From positions 1 to 57,767 of the forward strand of contig CAZTHK010000022.1 in assembly GCA_964613215.1 (NCBI GenBank): a DNA stretch of 57,767 nucleotides. Reading direction: 5' to 3'. This DNA is from CAZTHK01 sp964613215 (lineage in GTDB: Bacteria > Krumholzibacteriota > Krumholzibacteriia > Krumholzibacteriales > CAZTHK01). The notes below the pieces were generated by a model. That model was given only the letters and a program-made list of their open reading frames with translations. It did not search any database and was not told where the DNA came from. Below, piece after piece: positions 15,573-24,609 of this stretch (positions are counted from its first letter, which is position 1; every line of letters starts with the position of its first letter). Made by a program: the position numbers and the translations under genes.

Positions 15573-16616
15573 CTACTCCTCCAGCCCCAGTAAACGGGCC
15601 ACATCCTGGTAATCGGGATCTTCGGCATAAAGCTTCTCGCATTCTTCCCTGACCCTACTCTTCTTTCCCAGTTCCCGGTAGGCCAGGATTCTCTCATACC
15701 TCAGTGCCCTGCGCAGTTCATCGCTTCTTCCCTTTCTGCGTCTGAGGGCGTAGGTAAGTGTATCCCGGGCCGCTTCCGACAGGCCCAGCTCCCTTAAAGC
15801 CTTGGCCTTGTAATAGAGCAGGGATGTATGAATGGGGGTCTCATTCTCAACGTCCTTGCACAAACGGACAATCCGGCGGCAGGTTTTCTTATCTCCCGGT
15901 CTGGCTTCCATCAGCAGTTCCGCCAGGGAGAGCTTGACCACCACATCCTCCGGTTCCAGCCTGCGCAGCCTCTCCAGGCATTCCATGGCCTCATGCCAGC
16001 GCTTCTGATACTGGTAAAGTTCCACCAGTGCCAGAAGCACCCCTCTCAGGTCGGGACCAACATGAGCCGATACCCGCCCGGTGATGGGAAGATTCAATAG
16101 CATGGAAATTCCGTACTTGGAGAAGTACCTGCCCAGCCGCCGGTAATCTTTCAGTGCCGTTTTGAGATACTTCTCACTCTCCTTGAACCTGTGTCTCTTA
16201 AGCGCCAGGAACCCCGCCAGATATGCCCCGTCGGCCAGATGGGTTGCTTTACGCAGATGCCTCATGGCCTTCTTCTCATTTCCCGCTACCAGTTCCCGGC
16301 AGCCATCCACCAGGGCCTCTTCTTCAGCAGGGGTAAAAAGCCTCTTGAAGAAACCCAGATTCAGACGTTCCTCCGGGGGCACCTCCGGAGTTACCGTCCC
16401 GGAGCCCCTCCGCTTCTTCTTCCCCTTATTCCCCCCGCCCACCCGGGAGGTATAGAACATACCGGTTCCCGGGATACCCGCAGTGGTGCGGCCACCCCTG
16501 GAACCAACGGTAAACTTTGCTCCCCTGGGCCCGAAGGAGAGGGATCCCCCGGATTTGCTCAGATTAACAGAGAGTCCGCCGGTGATCTTCTTCCTCTTCC
16601 AGAAGCGAAAAGCCAT
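15573..16616 (-). CDS. DUF4236-TPR protein
   Basis: The start is set at the ATG at 16616: AAGGAG lies 8 bases upstream, while the earlier GTG overlaps that site. The first ~55 residues (AFRFWKRKKITGGLSVNLSK, then GPRGAKFTVGSRGGRTTAG and GIPGTGMFYTS) are a clear DUF4236 domain, a short basic Gly-rich domain of unknown role. A Lys/Arg-rich linker follows, then about 250 residues of TPR-like helices (EKKAMRHLRKATHLADGAYL, RWHEAMECLERLRRLEPEDV, ELGLSEAARDTLTYALRR). There is no signal peptide. The TPR part suggests a scaffold for protein contacts; the partner is unknown. Confidence 0.8.
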   Translation of the reverse strand: MAFRFWKRKKITGGLSVNLSKSGGSLSFGPRGAKFTVGSRGGRTTAGIPGTGMFYTSRVGGGNKGKKKRRGSGTVTPEVPPEERLNLGFFKRLFTPAEEEALVDGCRELVAGNEKKAMRHLRKATHLADGAYLAGFLALKRHRFKESEKYLKTALKDYRRLGRYFSKYGISMLLNLPITGRVSAHVGPDLRGVLLALVELYQYQKRWHEAMECLERLRRLEPEDVVVKLSLAELLMEARPGDKKTCRRIVRLCKDVENETPIHTSLLYYKAKALRELGLSEAARDTLTYALRRRKGRSDELRRALRYERILAYRELGKKSRVREECEKLYAEDPDYQDVARLLGLEE

Positions 16617-17015
16617 CTTAATCACTCCTTACAGCTCTTATTGATTCAATTTCCGGTTGTCACGCCGCCGGCTATCTGACCTCTCCCATTCTAACAGCGT
16701 GACCGGATATTTCAACATATAACCTGCGTGGTAACTCTACAGTTTCAGAGGAAACTGCAAATAACGCCCTGGCAGGTCAATCAAAAATAATAGAAACAGG
16801 TTCAAGCTTGATAATGAACTCTATCCGGTTAATATTATTATAATAACTCTTCTCCGGACAGTAATAATTATAAAGCAAAGAAACCTCGTAAGCCGGGCGA
16901 TGATGGAGGCCAGAGACGATTAGCAGGCAGTTCAAACCAGAGCGGGAAAACAGGCGACAAAACAGGATTAATTCAGGATACAAAGTCAGATTCAGACAAG
17001 CATAGAGGTCTGGAT
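16617..17015. other. Intergenic region with an open but start-less frame before the HNH gene
   Basis: In frame with the HNH gene, codons are open from 16833 to 17015 and encode a Ser/Asn/Lys/Gly-rich stretch (for example KPRKPGDDGGQRRLAG), but contain no ATG, GTG or TTG. Either this is untranslated sequence or the HNH gene once had a longer N-terminus. Nothing else is seen. Confidence 0.4.
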
Positions 17016-17408
17016 ATGCAGAGTAACAGGGATATACAGGGCGATCTGGATGGACGGGATAATCTCAAGGTTCAAGATGATGGCGCCGGAAAGGACAAAC
17101 AACCTCCCGATAGAATAAATATAAATTCAGGCATAACTCCGCAGGCACAGGGACAGAAATCAAGATACATTCCCCGGGCAGTCCGGGATGAAGTCTATTC
17201 CCGGGACGGTGGCAGATGCGCCTTCGTGGGCAAAAACGGCAAACGCTGTAACTGTACCCATGATCTGGAGTTCGATCATATAGTTCCCTTTGCCATGGGC
17301 GGGGATAACTCCCCTGATAATCTTAGATTGCTCTGCCGGAAACATAATAAGCTTGAGGCTGAAAAAGCTTACGGCAAGGAATTCATGGAAAAGCATTACC
17401 ATGGGTAA
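17016..17408 (+). CDS. HNH endonuclease domain protein
   Basis: The protein has 130 residues. The first ~45 are low-complexity and polar. The rest is an HNH nuclease: RYIPRAVRDEVYSRDGGRC, then CNCTHDLEFDHIVPFAMGG and SPDNLRLLCRKHNKLEAE. Cys residues in GGRC, CNC and LLC..H could bind a structural zinc, and FDHIVPFAMGG with the N in DNL and H in RKHN form the beta-beta-alpha metal site. The ATG at 17016 has GAGG 7 bases upstream. The gene is isolated between the DUF4236 and amidase genes, with no restriction or phage partner nearby, so it could be a stand-alone nuclease of mobile origin. Its substrate is unknown. Confidence 0.85.
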   Translation: MQSNRDIQGDLDGRDNLKVQDDGAGKDKQPPDRININSGITPQAQGQKSRYIPRAVRDEVYSRDGGRCAFVGKNGKRCNCTHDLEFDHIVPFAMGGDNSPDNLRLLCRKHNKLEAEKAYGKEFMEKHYHG

Positions 17409-17682
17409 GAGCAGAGAGAATAGCCTGGCTAATCATTATTAAGCAGTTCCCATTGATTCCACGGATTGGTATAGAAAATTGCTGCTTCTGTATTGTCCCG
17501 GATAACAATGGCAGCGTCGAATTGAATATAATCTGAGATTTATCCAGAACAAATTCTGGCGGCCAAATAGATGTTTGAAGATTTAAATACACTCCTGCTT
17601 ATATAAATCCCGCATGTTACTAATTATTGGTTATTTATGTGAACGCCCGGCTCAAAGGGCTGCGAAATCCCGCATTAAATCA

Positions 17683-19377
17683 TCACGGCTTGAAGTGCGG
17701 GGGATGCCGGTCTTCGAAGCCGGTGGCCTCCTGATACAGTCTGGCTACAGCCAGCAGCGTTCCCTCATCGAACAGCTTTCCAATCATACTTATACTCACC
17801 GGATTTCCCTCCTGATCGAATCCGTTGGGAAGCACCACACAGGGATGGCCGGTCAGATTGGTAAGGAGAAGGTTGTTACCTCCGAATGAGGGAGCCAGAT
17901 ACACATCCACGTCCATTTCCTGCATCTTTCTTATCAGCATATAACGAAGCCGGTTGGCCCGGATGTACTCCACCGCCGGTATGAACCTGGAACCCCTGAA
18001 AGCATTGGGCCATGCGTTCTTGACCTGTCTGACCATCAGATCATCCCTGTTACTGCGGGTCAGGCGGTCGAAGGCCGCAGCCGCCTCTGCATTAAGGATA
18101 AAAGCCATACTCTCCACCGGATATTCGGGCAGCTCCACAGGGATAAGAGCCGCACCCAGTTCCCTCATCTTCTCCAGGGTGATGCTGTCAGCCTCCCGGT
18201 TGGGATAGTCCTTCTCGAAAAGATCCTTGAGATATCCTATCTTCAGGCCGGAAACATCTATATCCGGCTGATAATCGAATGGCAGATCCACCACCGTGGG
18301 ATCCTGCCCGTCGGTTCCCCTGATAGCATCGAAAACGATGGCACAGTCCTCCGCACTCCTGCATATTGGACCCACCTTGTCCATGGACCAGCTCAGAGCC
18401 ATGGCACCGGCCCGGCTGACCCGGCCGAAGGTTGGACGCAGGCCGGTGGTGCCGCACCGGGTAGATGGGGAAACTATGGAGCCCCAGGTCTCGGTACCGA
18501 TGGAAAAGGCCACCAGTCCGGCCGCCGTGGCAGATGCCGAACCGGCGGAAGAACCACTGGAACCCTCCTCCAGATCCCAGGGATTGCGTGTTTTGCCGCC
18601 ATACCATACATCCCCCCATGCCAGGGCTCCCAGGGTCAGTTTTGCCATCAGCACCGCCCCCGCTTTCTCCAGCTTCCTTACCACGGTGGCATCTTCATCT
18701 ATCTCCTGATCCCGGTAGGGCATAGCTCCCCAGGTGGTTTTATGCCCCTTAACCGCAAAAAGATCCTTTATCCCGTACGGGATACCATGCAGGAACCCCC
18801 TGTATTCGCCTGCTTCAATCTCCCGGTCCGCCCTGCGGGCCTGCCTCATGGCCAGCTCTTCGGTAAGGGTAATAACGCATTCCAGCTCATCCCCGTATCT
18901 CTTTAGCCGGTCCAGATACATTCCGGTTAATTCAACGGAAGTTACTCTGCCCGATCTCACCAGTGCCGCCAGATCGGGAATGGACCAGAAAGCCAGCTCT
19001 TCCAGATTGTCCGGTACCTCCACCCCGGATGAGGGAGCTACCTCCAGACGGTCGATACCGGCCTCCGGCTCCACTCCGGCCGGAAGGGGATTGAAGTGCA
19101 ATGCCGGTGGGATACTATTCGGTATATCCACCCTTCTGAGCTTCTGATAGCTGCCCAGATTATCCCTGACATCATCCAGCAGGGAATCCCGCTCCCCGGG
19201 GGTGAATTCAAGGCCTGCTATCTTCTCCGCCTCTCTGATGGTATCTTTGTTTATTCCTTCTTCGCACCCTGTTAACAGGGGCAGCAAAAGCAGCAGACAG
19301 ATTATAATTCTGGCTGTTGTACAGCCTCCCGCTTTTGTTGTAAAAATAAGACCCTTTATTTCCTGTGATTCCGACAA
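17683..19377 (-). CDS. Amidase-signature lipoprotein
   Basis: The protein has 564 residues. The TTG at 19377 is favoured as start because AGGGAGG lies 8 bases before it. The signal has lipobox LLTGC (Cys38). After a helical N-terminal extension, the amidase-signature domain shows the Ser-cisSer-Lys system: Lys204 in GIPYGIKDLF, the Ser-rich GSSGSSAGSASA (272-283) and the probable nucleophile Ser300 in GTETWGSIVSPS. Family members hydrolyse amide bonds (amides, peptides, Glu-tRNA in GatA). The lipid anchor and stand-alone position argue for a periplasmic hydrolase, not GatA. The substrate is unknown. The TlpA-like gene upstream ends 34 bases away, so co-transcription is likely. Confidence 0.9.
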   Translation of the reverse strand: MSESQEIKGLIFTTKAGGCTTARIIICLLLLLPLLTGCEEGINKDTIREAEKIAGLEFTPGERDSLLDDVRDNLGSYQKLRRVDIPNSIPPALHFNPLPAGVEPEAGIDRLEVAPSSGVEVPDNLEELAFWSIPDLAALVRSGRVTSVELTGMYLDRLKRYGDELECVITLTEELAMRQARRADREIEAGEYRGFLHGIPYGIKDLFAVKGHKTTWGAMPYRDQEIDEDATVVRKLEKAGAVLMAKLTLGALAWGDVWYGGKTRNPWDLEEGSSGSSAGSASATAAGLVAFSIGTETWGSIVSPSTRCGTTGLRPTFGRVSRAGAMALSWSMDKVGPICRSAEDCAIVFDAIRGTDGQDPTVVDLPFDYQPDIDVSGLKIGYLKDLFEKDYPNREADSITLEKMRELGAALIPVELPEYPVESMAFILNAEAAAAFDRLTRSNRDDLMVRQVKNAWPNAFRGSRFIPAVEYIRANRLRYMLIRKMQEMDVDVYLAPSFGGNNLLLTNLTGHPCVVLPNGFDQEGNPVSISMIGKLFDEGTLLAVARLYQEATGFEDRHPPHFKP

Positions 19378-19411
19378 TGTTCAACCTCCCTGGTTTTTTC
19401 TGTCCGCCGGA

Positions 19412-20719
19412 TCAAACCTCCCCCTCCATAATCCCTGACACTACCCTATTCAGCTGGGGGTAGGCCCCTATACCGGCGTGAAAGAATCTGATCTTCATAT
19501 TCCGGTCTATCACCACACAGGTGGGAATGCTCTTGATCTGATAATCCAGATCGAACAGCGGATCCTTCAATATTACACAGGGCCAGTCCATCCTGTGATC
19601 TTTAATATAATCCGAGGTTAACCGGATCTCCTTATCCGGTGACATTTTCACCGGAGTGCCGTCTTTTCCCCTTGCCGTACAATACCCCGGAAACCGGCCC
19701 TGCAGGCTGGTTACCCCCACTATTTTTAAATCCTCATCCCCGAACTCCTCCTTGAGCTTCCTCATTTCATTAAAACCAACCACACAGGGAACACACCAGG
19801 TAGCCCAGAAATCCAGTACCACCACTTCCCCCTCCAAATCTGAAAATGTCAGGGTTGAATCGGCATTATATACATGAATAAACTCCAGGGGCGGAGCCTC
19901 CTGATCTATCAGCTCCAACTTCCCCATTGCCGACTGATAAAAAGCATCCAGCCGTTTCAAACCTTCCAGCAGAGAATCATCCTCTTTCTTCAAAGAATCG
20001 CTGTATACCATAGTGTCTGCATGGACACTTAACGACTGTTTAAAACCATTTCTTATCCTACCCATCAGCTTCATGCACTCCTCCAGCCGGTTCAGTTCGA
20101 TCATCAGGGACAAAAGCTCGCCAACCATATAGTAGGAGGGATAGGGAAAATCGAAACGCATGGCATCGAGTTCATCAATTATCACCCTGGCAGCCTCTTC
20201 CGGCATGTTTCTGTTGTTGTACCTTCCGGAAAGCTCCTCCACCGGTTGATAGAGGTAATCTTCATTCTCAGGAGTAACCGGAAAGCGGTCCCTGAAATCC
20301 GCCATCATTTCTTCGGCCGCCGGGTAGTCCCCCGTTTCTATCTTCATGGTTATGATAGTCCTCATGGCATCCAGAGCCAGAGCATCATCTGCATCACTCA
20401 AATTTTTCAGTATATCCGTTGCCCTTTCTGTATTACCGGTCCAGTGGAATAGCTTCCCGTACTTCAGGATCTCCTCACTATCCATGTTGCTGGTGTCGGT
20501 TCTGCATCTATGGATCAAACCTTCCGCAATTCTATTGCGGGCCGAGCTGAACTCCTCCCGGTTGGTTATCTCACCCTCCTGAACCAGTGTCATTACACTG
20601 TCGAATACATAATAATGAACCTCCGAGGGCAGCAGCTTATCCTGTTTCTTCTCACCACACCCCAGAAGCACCAGGATCAGAACAAAGCAGGTCAGCCGGC
20701 AGGACCAGAATGATTTCAT
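19412..20719 (-). CDS. Lipoprotein with C-terminal TlpA-type thioredoxin domain
   Basis: The start is set at the ATG at 20719, which follows AAGAGG and opens directly with a lipoprotein signal (CFVLILVLLGC, Cys21); an upstream in-frame ATG only adds 13 residues. Residues about 30-280 are helical and repeat-like. The C-terminal ~150 residues are a TlpA/AhpC-TSA-like thioredoxin domain with the redox pair in FWATWCVPCVVGFNEM, preceded by TFSDLEGEVVVLDF and followed by SIPTCVVIDRN (cis-Pro loop). It is likely a membrane-anchored periplasmic thiol:disulfide reductase. This N-helical plus TlpA layout is common in Bacteroidetes-like bacteria. Confidence 0.85.
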   Translation of the reverse strand: MKSFWSCRLTCFVLILVLLGCGEKKQDKLLPSEVHYYVFDSVMTLVQEGEITNREEFSSARNRIAEGLIHRCRTDTSNMDSEEILKYGKLFHWTGNTERATDILKNLSDADDALALDAMRTIITMKIETGDYPAAEEMMADFRDRFPVTPENEDYLYQPVEELSGRYNNRNMPEEAARVIIDELDAMRFDFPYPSYYMVGELLSLMIELNRLEECMKLMGRIRNGFKQSLSVHADTMVYSDSLKKEDDSLLEGLKRLDAFYQSAMGKLELIDQEAPPLEFIHVYNADSTLTFSDLEGEVVVLDFWATWCVPCVVGFNEMRKLKEEFGDEDLKIVGVTSLQGRFPGYCTARGKDGTPVKMSPDKEIRLTSDYIKDHRMDWPCVILKDPLFDLDYQIKSIPTCVVIDRNMKIRFFHAGIGAYPQLNRVVSGIMEGEV

Positions 20720-21160
20720 ATCTGTTAAGCCTCTTTCTTCAGAGTTATACAGCCACAAATTAAGCCCGCAGGACAGGATAACACTATCAGAAATTGCCTC
20801 CTGTATTCAAGTTTATAAGTATCTAAAGCTGATGGAAGTAGTAGAGCTGAATTGAAATTTCAGGAGCAGAAAGAACTTCACCACTGATTAATGCTTCTTA
20901 TCTCCCACCCATGCGAACAGTAATATCCTCTACCTTTATTTCAATAAATTGTGTGAATCGATATAATCCCGTCGGGGCACCGGCGAATTGCTGTTTATAA
21001 TAATTAAATATTTAAATTTAGTTTAAAAAAATAATGTTTATATATAATTTTCTTCAAACCGGATAATTTTTGCTAAATACGAAGTTGACAAAAATTTATA
21101 TTTTGTTAAATTTCAAAGTGCACTTACGCTCGCCCACGGTTGAAAAAAGAGAGGCCCCAC
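20720..21160. other. Divergent intergenic region upstream of the hdr-mvh operon
   Basis: The region is very AT-rich, especially 20990-21115, and has no gene. It separates the minus-strand TlpA gene from the plus-strand operon, so both promoters should lie here. A TTGACA box and an overlapping inverted repeat are annotated separately. Confidence 0.5.
21085..21113 (+). promoter_or_regulatory. Putative hdr operon promoter with overlapping inverted repeat
   Basis: TTGACA at 21085-21090 is a perfect -35 box, with TTAAAT or TAAATT about 15-16 bases later as a weak -10. AAATTTA (21092-21098) and TAAATTT (21107-21113) form a perfect 7-bp inverted repeat, spacer 8, covering the -10 region where a repressor or redox regulator could bind. 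The regulator is unknown. The transcript would begin about 40 bases before hdrC. Confidence 0.45.
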
Positions 21161-21739
21161 ATGCCAGAAGAAAAAGCAGTTTTAGAGTGCGATCTGGATC
21201 CTGATTTCCTTTATCAAGTCTATAAACTCCCCGGCGGAAAAGAGATTAAGAATTGCATCCAGTGCGGAACCTGCACCGGTTCCTGTCCCATGGGTTCGGA
21301 TATGGATTATGCCCCCAGGAAGATATTTGCCATGATCAGGGCGGGGATGAAGGATGAAGTACTCAGCTCGAATACCATATGGTACTGCTCTTCATGCTAC
21401 TCATGTTATGTCCGGTGTCCCAAGGATATAAAAATCACCGATATCATGTATGGACTCAAGAGGATGGCTCTGAAGGAGGGCAAGATAAAAGGGGGGAAAA
21501 GAGCTTCCATACTATCCAAAAACTTCGTGGGGCTGGTAAACAAGTACGGCCGCAATCACGAAACCGAGCTTATGACCCGCTATATTCTTCAGGCAGAACC
21601 ATTTAACGCCCTCCATTTCGCCCCCCAGGGATGGTATCTGTTTTCCAACGGAAGGCTTCCCATACTACCTCACCGGATAAAAAATCTCAAACAGTTGAAG
21701 AGTATAATAGATAAGGCAGAAGAACTCGGGGAGTACTAA
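21161..21739 (+). CDS. hdrC: HdrC: heterodisulfide reductase-like iron-sulfur subunit C
   Basis: The start is set at the ATG at 21161, 6 bases after GAGAGG; the TTG 21 bases earlier is disfavoured. The 192-residue protein has two classical [4Fe-4S] motifs, CIQCGTCTGSCP (Cys32/35/38/42) and CSSCYSCYVRCP (Cys76/79/82/86), and no membrane segment. HdrC carries electrons between HdrA and the catalytic subunit HdrB in soluble heterodisulfide-reductase complexes. In bacteria the disulfide substrate is not CoM-S-S-CoB and is generally unknown. It ends directly against hdrB, whose ATG follows the TAA without gap, so the operon is tightly packed. Confidence 0.93.
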   Translation: MPEEKAVLECDLDPDFLYQVYKLPGGKEIKNCIQCGTCTGSCPMGSDMDYAPRKIFAMIRAGMKDEVLSSNTIWYCSSCYSCYVRCPKDIKITDIMYGLKRMALKEGKIKGGKRASILSKNFVGLVNKYGRNHETELMTRYILQAEPFNALHFAPQGWYLFSNGRLPILPHRIKNLKQLKSIIDKAEELGEY

Positions 21740-22612
21740 ATGCAGTATACATATTATCCCGGTTGCTCCGTAGGAGCTACCGCAAATCTTTATCAGGAAT
21801 CGATAGACACGGTGTCGCCGGAGTTGGGTATCCAGCTGGAAGAGCTGGAAGACTGGAACTGCTGCGGAGCCACCGCTTACTTTTCGGTGAAGGAAACCAC
21901 CAGCATGGCCATAACAGCCAGAAACCTGGCCATGGCCGAAGAATTCGACAGGGACATTGTAACTCCCTGCAGCGCCTGCTATCTGATGCTCAACAAGGTC
22001 AATCACTACTTCAGGGAAGATCCCGAAATGAGGGACAGGATATCCCGGGCACTGGATGCCGGGGGCCTCAGCTACAACGGAACCGTACGGGTCAGGCATC
22101 TTATCGACGTGGTGGTAAACGATTTCGGACTGGAGAATTATCAGAGTATTATCAAACGCGATCTCTCCGAAATCAAGGCGGCCCCCTACTACGGCTGCCA
22201 GATAGTAAGGCCGGAAGAGGGGCTGGATGATTCGGAGAAACCTGTGATGATGGACAGGCTTATAGATGCACTGGGAGCCGAAACGGTCGACTTCGAGATG
22301 AAGACCAAATGCTGCGGCGCCTCTCTGATGGGAACCATGGAGAAACATGCCCTCAGGATGTGCAGGGGAATTCTCCAGAATGCGGTGGATAACGGAGCCG
22401 ACTGCCTGGTGGTGCTCTGTCCACTCTGCCAGATGAATCTGGATGTCTATCAGAGAAAGGTCAACAGCCTGTATAAGACAAAATTCAATATCCCGGTAAT
22501 ATACTTCACCCAGCTTATCGGCCTCGCCCTGGGCAAGGAAAAGAAGGAGCTGGGGCTGAACAGACTTGCAGTTAAAATGAAACCTCTTGAAAAAGTACTA
22601 AAGGGAGCTTGA
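21740..22612 (+). CDS. hdrB: HdrB: heterodisulfide reductase-like subunit B (CCG domain)
   Basis: The protein has 290 residues with two CCG (cysteine-rich) modules. The first contains YYPGCSVGATAN, WNCCGATAYF and TPCSACYLML. The second contains YYGCQIVRP, KCCGASLMG and LCPLCQMNLD. Each module supplies the five-cysteine CX(n)CCGX(n)CXXC set that in methanogen HdrB binds a non-cubane [4Fe-4S] cluster cleaving a disulfide. All these cysteines are present, so it should be active on some thiol/disulfide couple. It follows hdrC with no gap and precedes hdrA by one base. Confidence 0.94.
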   Translation: MQYTYYPGCSVGATANLYQESIDTVSPELGIQLEELEDWNCCGATAYFSVKETTSMAITARNLAMAEEFDRDIVTPCSACYLMLNKVNHYFREDPEMRDRISRALDAGGLSYNGTVRVRHLIDVVVNDFGLENYQSIIKRDLSEIKAAPYYGCQIVRPEEGLDDSEKPVMMDRLIDALGAETVDFEMKTKCCGASLMGTMEKHALRMCRGILQNAVDNGADCLVVLCPLCQMNLDVYQRKVNSLYKTKFNIPVIYFTQLIGLALGKEKKELGLNRLAVKMKPLEKVLKGA

Positions 22613-22613
22613 A

Positions 22614-24590
22614 ATGGCTGATAGAATCGGTGTATACCTCTGCCACTGCGGCACCAACATATCCAACAGCGTCGATATTGAGAAGGTAGCAAGGTATGCT
22701 GAAGGCCTCCAGGGGGTAACTAAGGTCAAGGAATATAAATTCATGTGTTCCGACCCGGGTCAGGCCCTGATCCACCAGGACCTCAAGGATGGGAAGATAG
22801 ACCGGGTAGTGGTAGCTTCCTGTTCTCCCCTGATGCACGAAGACACCTTCAGAAAAACATGCGAACGGGGAGGAATAAATCCCTACCTGTTCACCATGGC
22901 CAATATCAGGGAACAGTGCTCCTGGGTTCACGAAGATAAACATATGGCCACGGAGAAGGCCAAGGGGCTGGTGGGAGCAGCGGTAAGAAGAGCCAGGCTT
23001 CTTGATCCCCTGGAAAAGAGGGAAGTGGAGATTAATCCTTCCACACTGGTGATAGGAGGGGGCATCGCCGGTATTCAGGCTGCCCTGGATATCGCCGATG
23101 CCGGACAGAAGGTGATACTGGTGGAGAGGGACCCCTCTATCGGAGGGCATATGGCAAAATTCGACAAGACCTTCCCTACCCTGGACTGCTCCGCCTGTAT
23201 TCTCACTCCCAAGATGGTTTCGGTGGGACAGCATCCCAACATCGAGCTGATGACCTACAGCGAGGTGGAAGAGGTGGATGGTTATGTGGGCAATTTCAAG
23301 GTTAAGATAAAAAGAAAGGCCCGCTTTGTTGATACCGGCCTCTGCACCGGTTGCGGCATCTGCTGGGAGAAGTGTCCTGCCAGCACGGTGCCCAGGAAGG
23401 GCAACGTGCATGAGAAACTCTCCATGGGTCCCACCAGCGCGATATACATGCCTTTCATGCAGGCGGTCCCGGCAGTTCCGGTTATTGATAAGGATGCCTG
23501 CATATACCTGACCAAAGAGAAATGCGGAATTTGCAGCAAGGAGTGCCCCACCCAGGCTATAGATTACGAGATGGAAGATGTAATCGAAGAGGTGGAGGTG
23601 GGCAATATAATCATTGCAGCGGGATTCAAGGCCTTCGACCCGTCGGTGATAAAGAGATACGGATACGGGGAGAAGGAAAATGTCGTCACCGCCCTGGAAT
23701 TCGAGACCATGAACTGTTCCTCCGGTTCCACCGGGGGGAAGATACTGAAGGCGGACGGTTCGGAACCGGAATCGATAGGGATAGTCCACTGCGTGGGCAG
23801 CAGGGATAAAAACTACAACGAATACTGCTCCAGAGTCTGCTGCATGTACGCTCTCAAATATTCACACCTGATAAAGGAAAAGACCGGAGCCGAAGTTTAT
23901 CAGTTTTATATCGATATGAGATGCTTTGGCAAAGGTTATGAAGAATTCTATGACAGGCTGCTGGAGGAGGATGTGAGATTCGTAAGGGGCAAAGTCGCCG
24001 AAATTACCGACGTTGCCGAGAATCCCGGCGAGGAGGGAAAACTGGTGGCGGTAGCAGAAGATACCCTGCTGGGCCGGGTAAGAAGAGTTCCCCTGGACAT
24101 GGTGGTGCTCTGTACCGGTCTGGAAAAGCCGGAGGGTCTGGAGAAGCTGGCCAATCAGTGTAATGTCAGTGCCGGCAAGGACGGATTCATAATCGAAAGA
24201 CACCCCAAGCTGGGTCCGGTGGCCACTTCCACCGACGGCGTATTCATAGCCGGAGCCTGTCAATCTCCCAAGGATATTCCCGATACGGTGGCGCAGGCCT
24301 CCGCAGCCTCAAGCGCAGTTCTCTCCATGATTACCAGGAAGAAGGTGGAGATAGAAGCAGCCACCGCGGTGATAGATGAAGATAAATGTTCCGGCTGCAG
24401 GATCTGCAACAACCTCTGCCCCTACAGCGCCATCGAATTCGATGAAGAGGAACTGGTCTCCAGGGTCAATGAGGCACTGTGCAAGGGATGCGGGACCTGT
24501 GCCGCAGCATGTCCCAGTAATGCAATAACAGCAAAGCATTTCAGCAACGATCAGCTCATTGCTGAGATCGAAGGAATTTTCGCCAGCTGA
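22614..24590 (+). CDS. hdrA: HdrA: flavin-based electron-bifurcating subunit
   Basis: The protein has 658 residues, the length of methanogen HdrA. The N-terminal domain has IGVYLCHCGTNIS. The FAD domain starts about residue 143 with TLVIGGGIAGIQAALDIA and has the HdrA cysteine segment TLDCSACILTPKM. A ferredoxin insert follows (CTGCGICWEKCPAS and CGICSKECPTQAID). The C-terminus has two [4Fe-4S] motifs, CSGCRICNNLCPYSAI and CKGCGTCAAACPSNAI. HdrA holds the bifurcating FAD that splits electrons from the hydrogenase between HdrB (high potential) and ferredoxin (low potential). In some methanogens HdrA is itself a selenoprotein; here the corresponding position is Cys. It sits centrally in the operon, 19 bases before mvhD. 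Confidence 0.95.
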   Translation: MADRIGVYLCHCGTNISNSVDIEKVARYAEGLQGVTKVKEYKFMCSDPGQALIHQDLKDGKIDRVVVASCSPLMHEDTFRKTCERGGINPYLFTMANIREQCSWVHEDKHMATEKAKGLVGAAVRRARLLDPLEKREVEINPSTLVIGGGIAGIQAALDIADAGQKVILVERDPSIGGHMAKFDKTFPTLDCSACILTPKMVSVGQHPNIELMTYSEVEEVDGYVGNFKVKIKRKARFVDTGLCTGCGICWEKCPASTVPRKGNVHEKLSMGPTSAIYMPFMQAVPAVPVIDKDACIYLTKEKCGICSKECPTQAIDYEMEDVIEEVEVGNIIIAAGFKAFDPSVIKRYGYGEKENVVTALEFETMNCSSGSTGGKILKADGSEPESIGIVHCVGSRDKNYNEYCSRVCCMYALKYSHLIKEKTGAEVYQFYIDMRCFGKGYEEFYDRLLEEDVRFVRGKVAEITDVAENPGEEGKLVAVAEDTLLGRVRRVPLDMVVLCTGLEKPEGLEKLANQCNVSAGKDGFIIERHPKLGPVATSTDGVFIAGACQSPKDIPDTVAQASAASSAVLSMITRKKVEIEAATAVIDEDKCSGCRICNNLCPYSAIEFDEEELVSRVNEALCKGCGTCAAACPSNAITAKHFSNDQLIAEIEGIFAS

Positions 24591-24609
24591 TGTCTGAAAG
24601 GGAAACAGG

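Noticed and set aside
21103..21120. A Rex (NADH-sensing) operator upstream of hdrC
   Set aside because: One half resembles TTGTTAA but the second half and spacing do not fit the Rex consensus.
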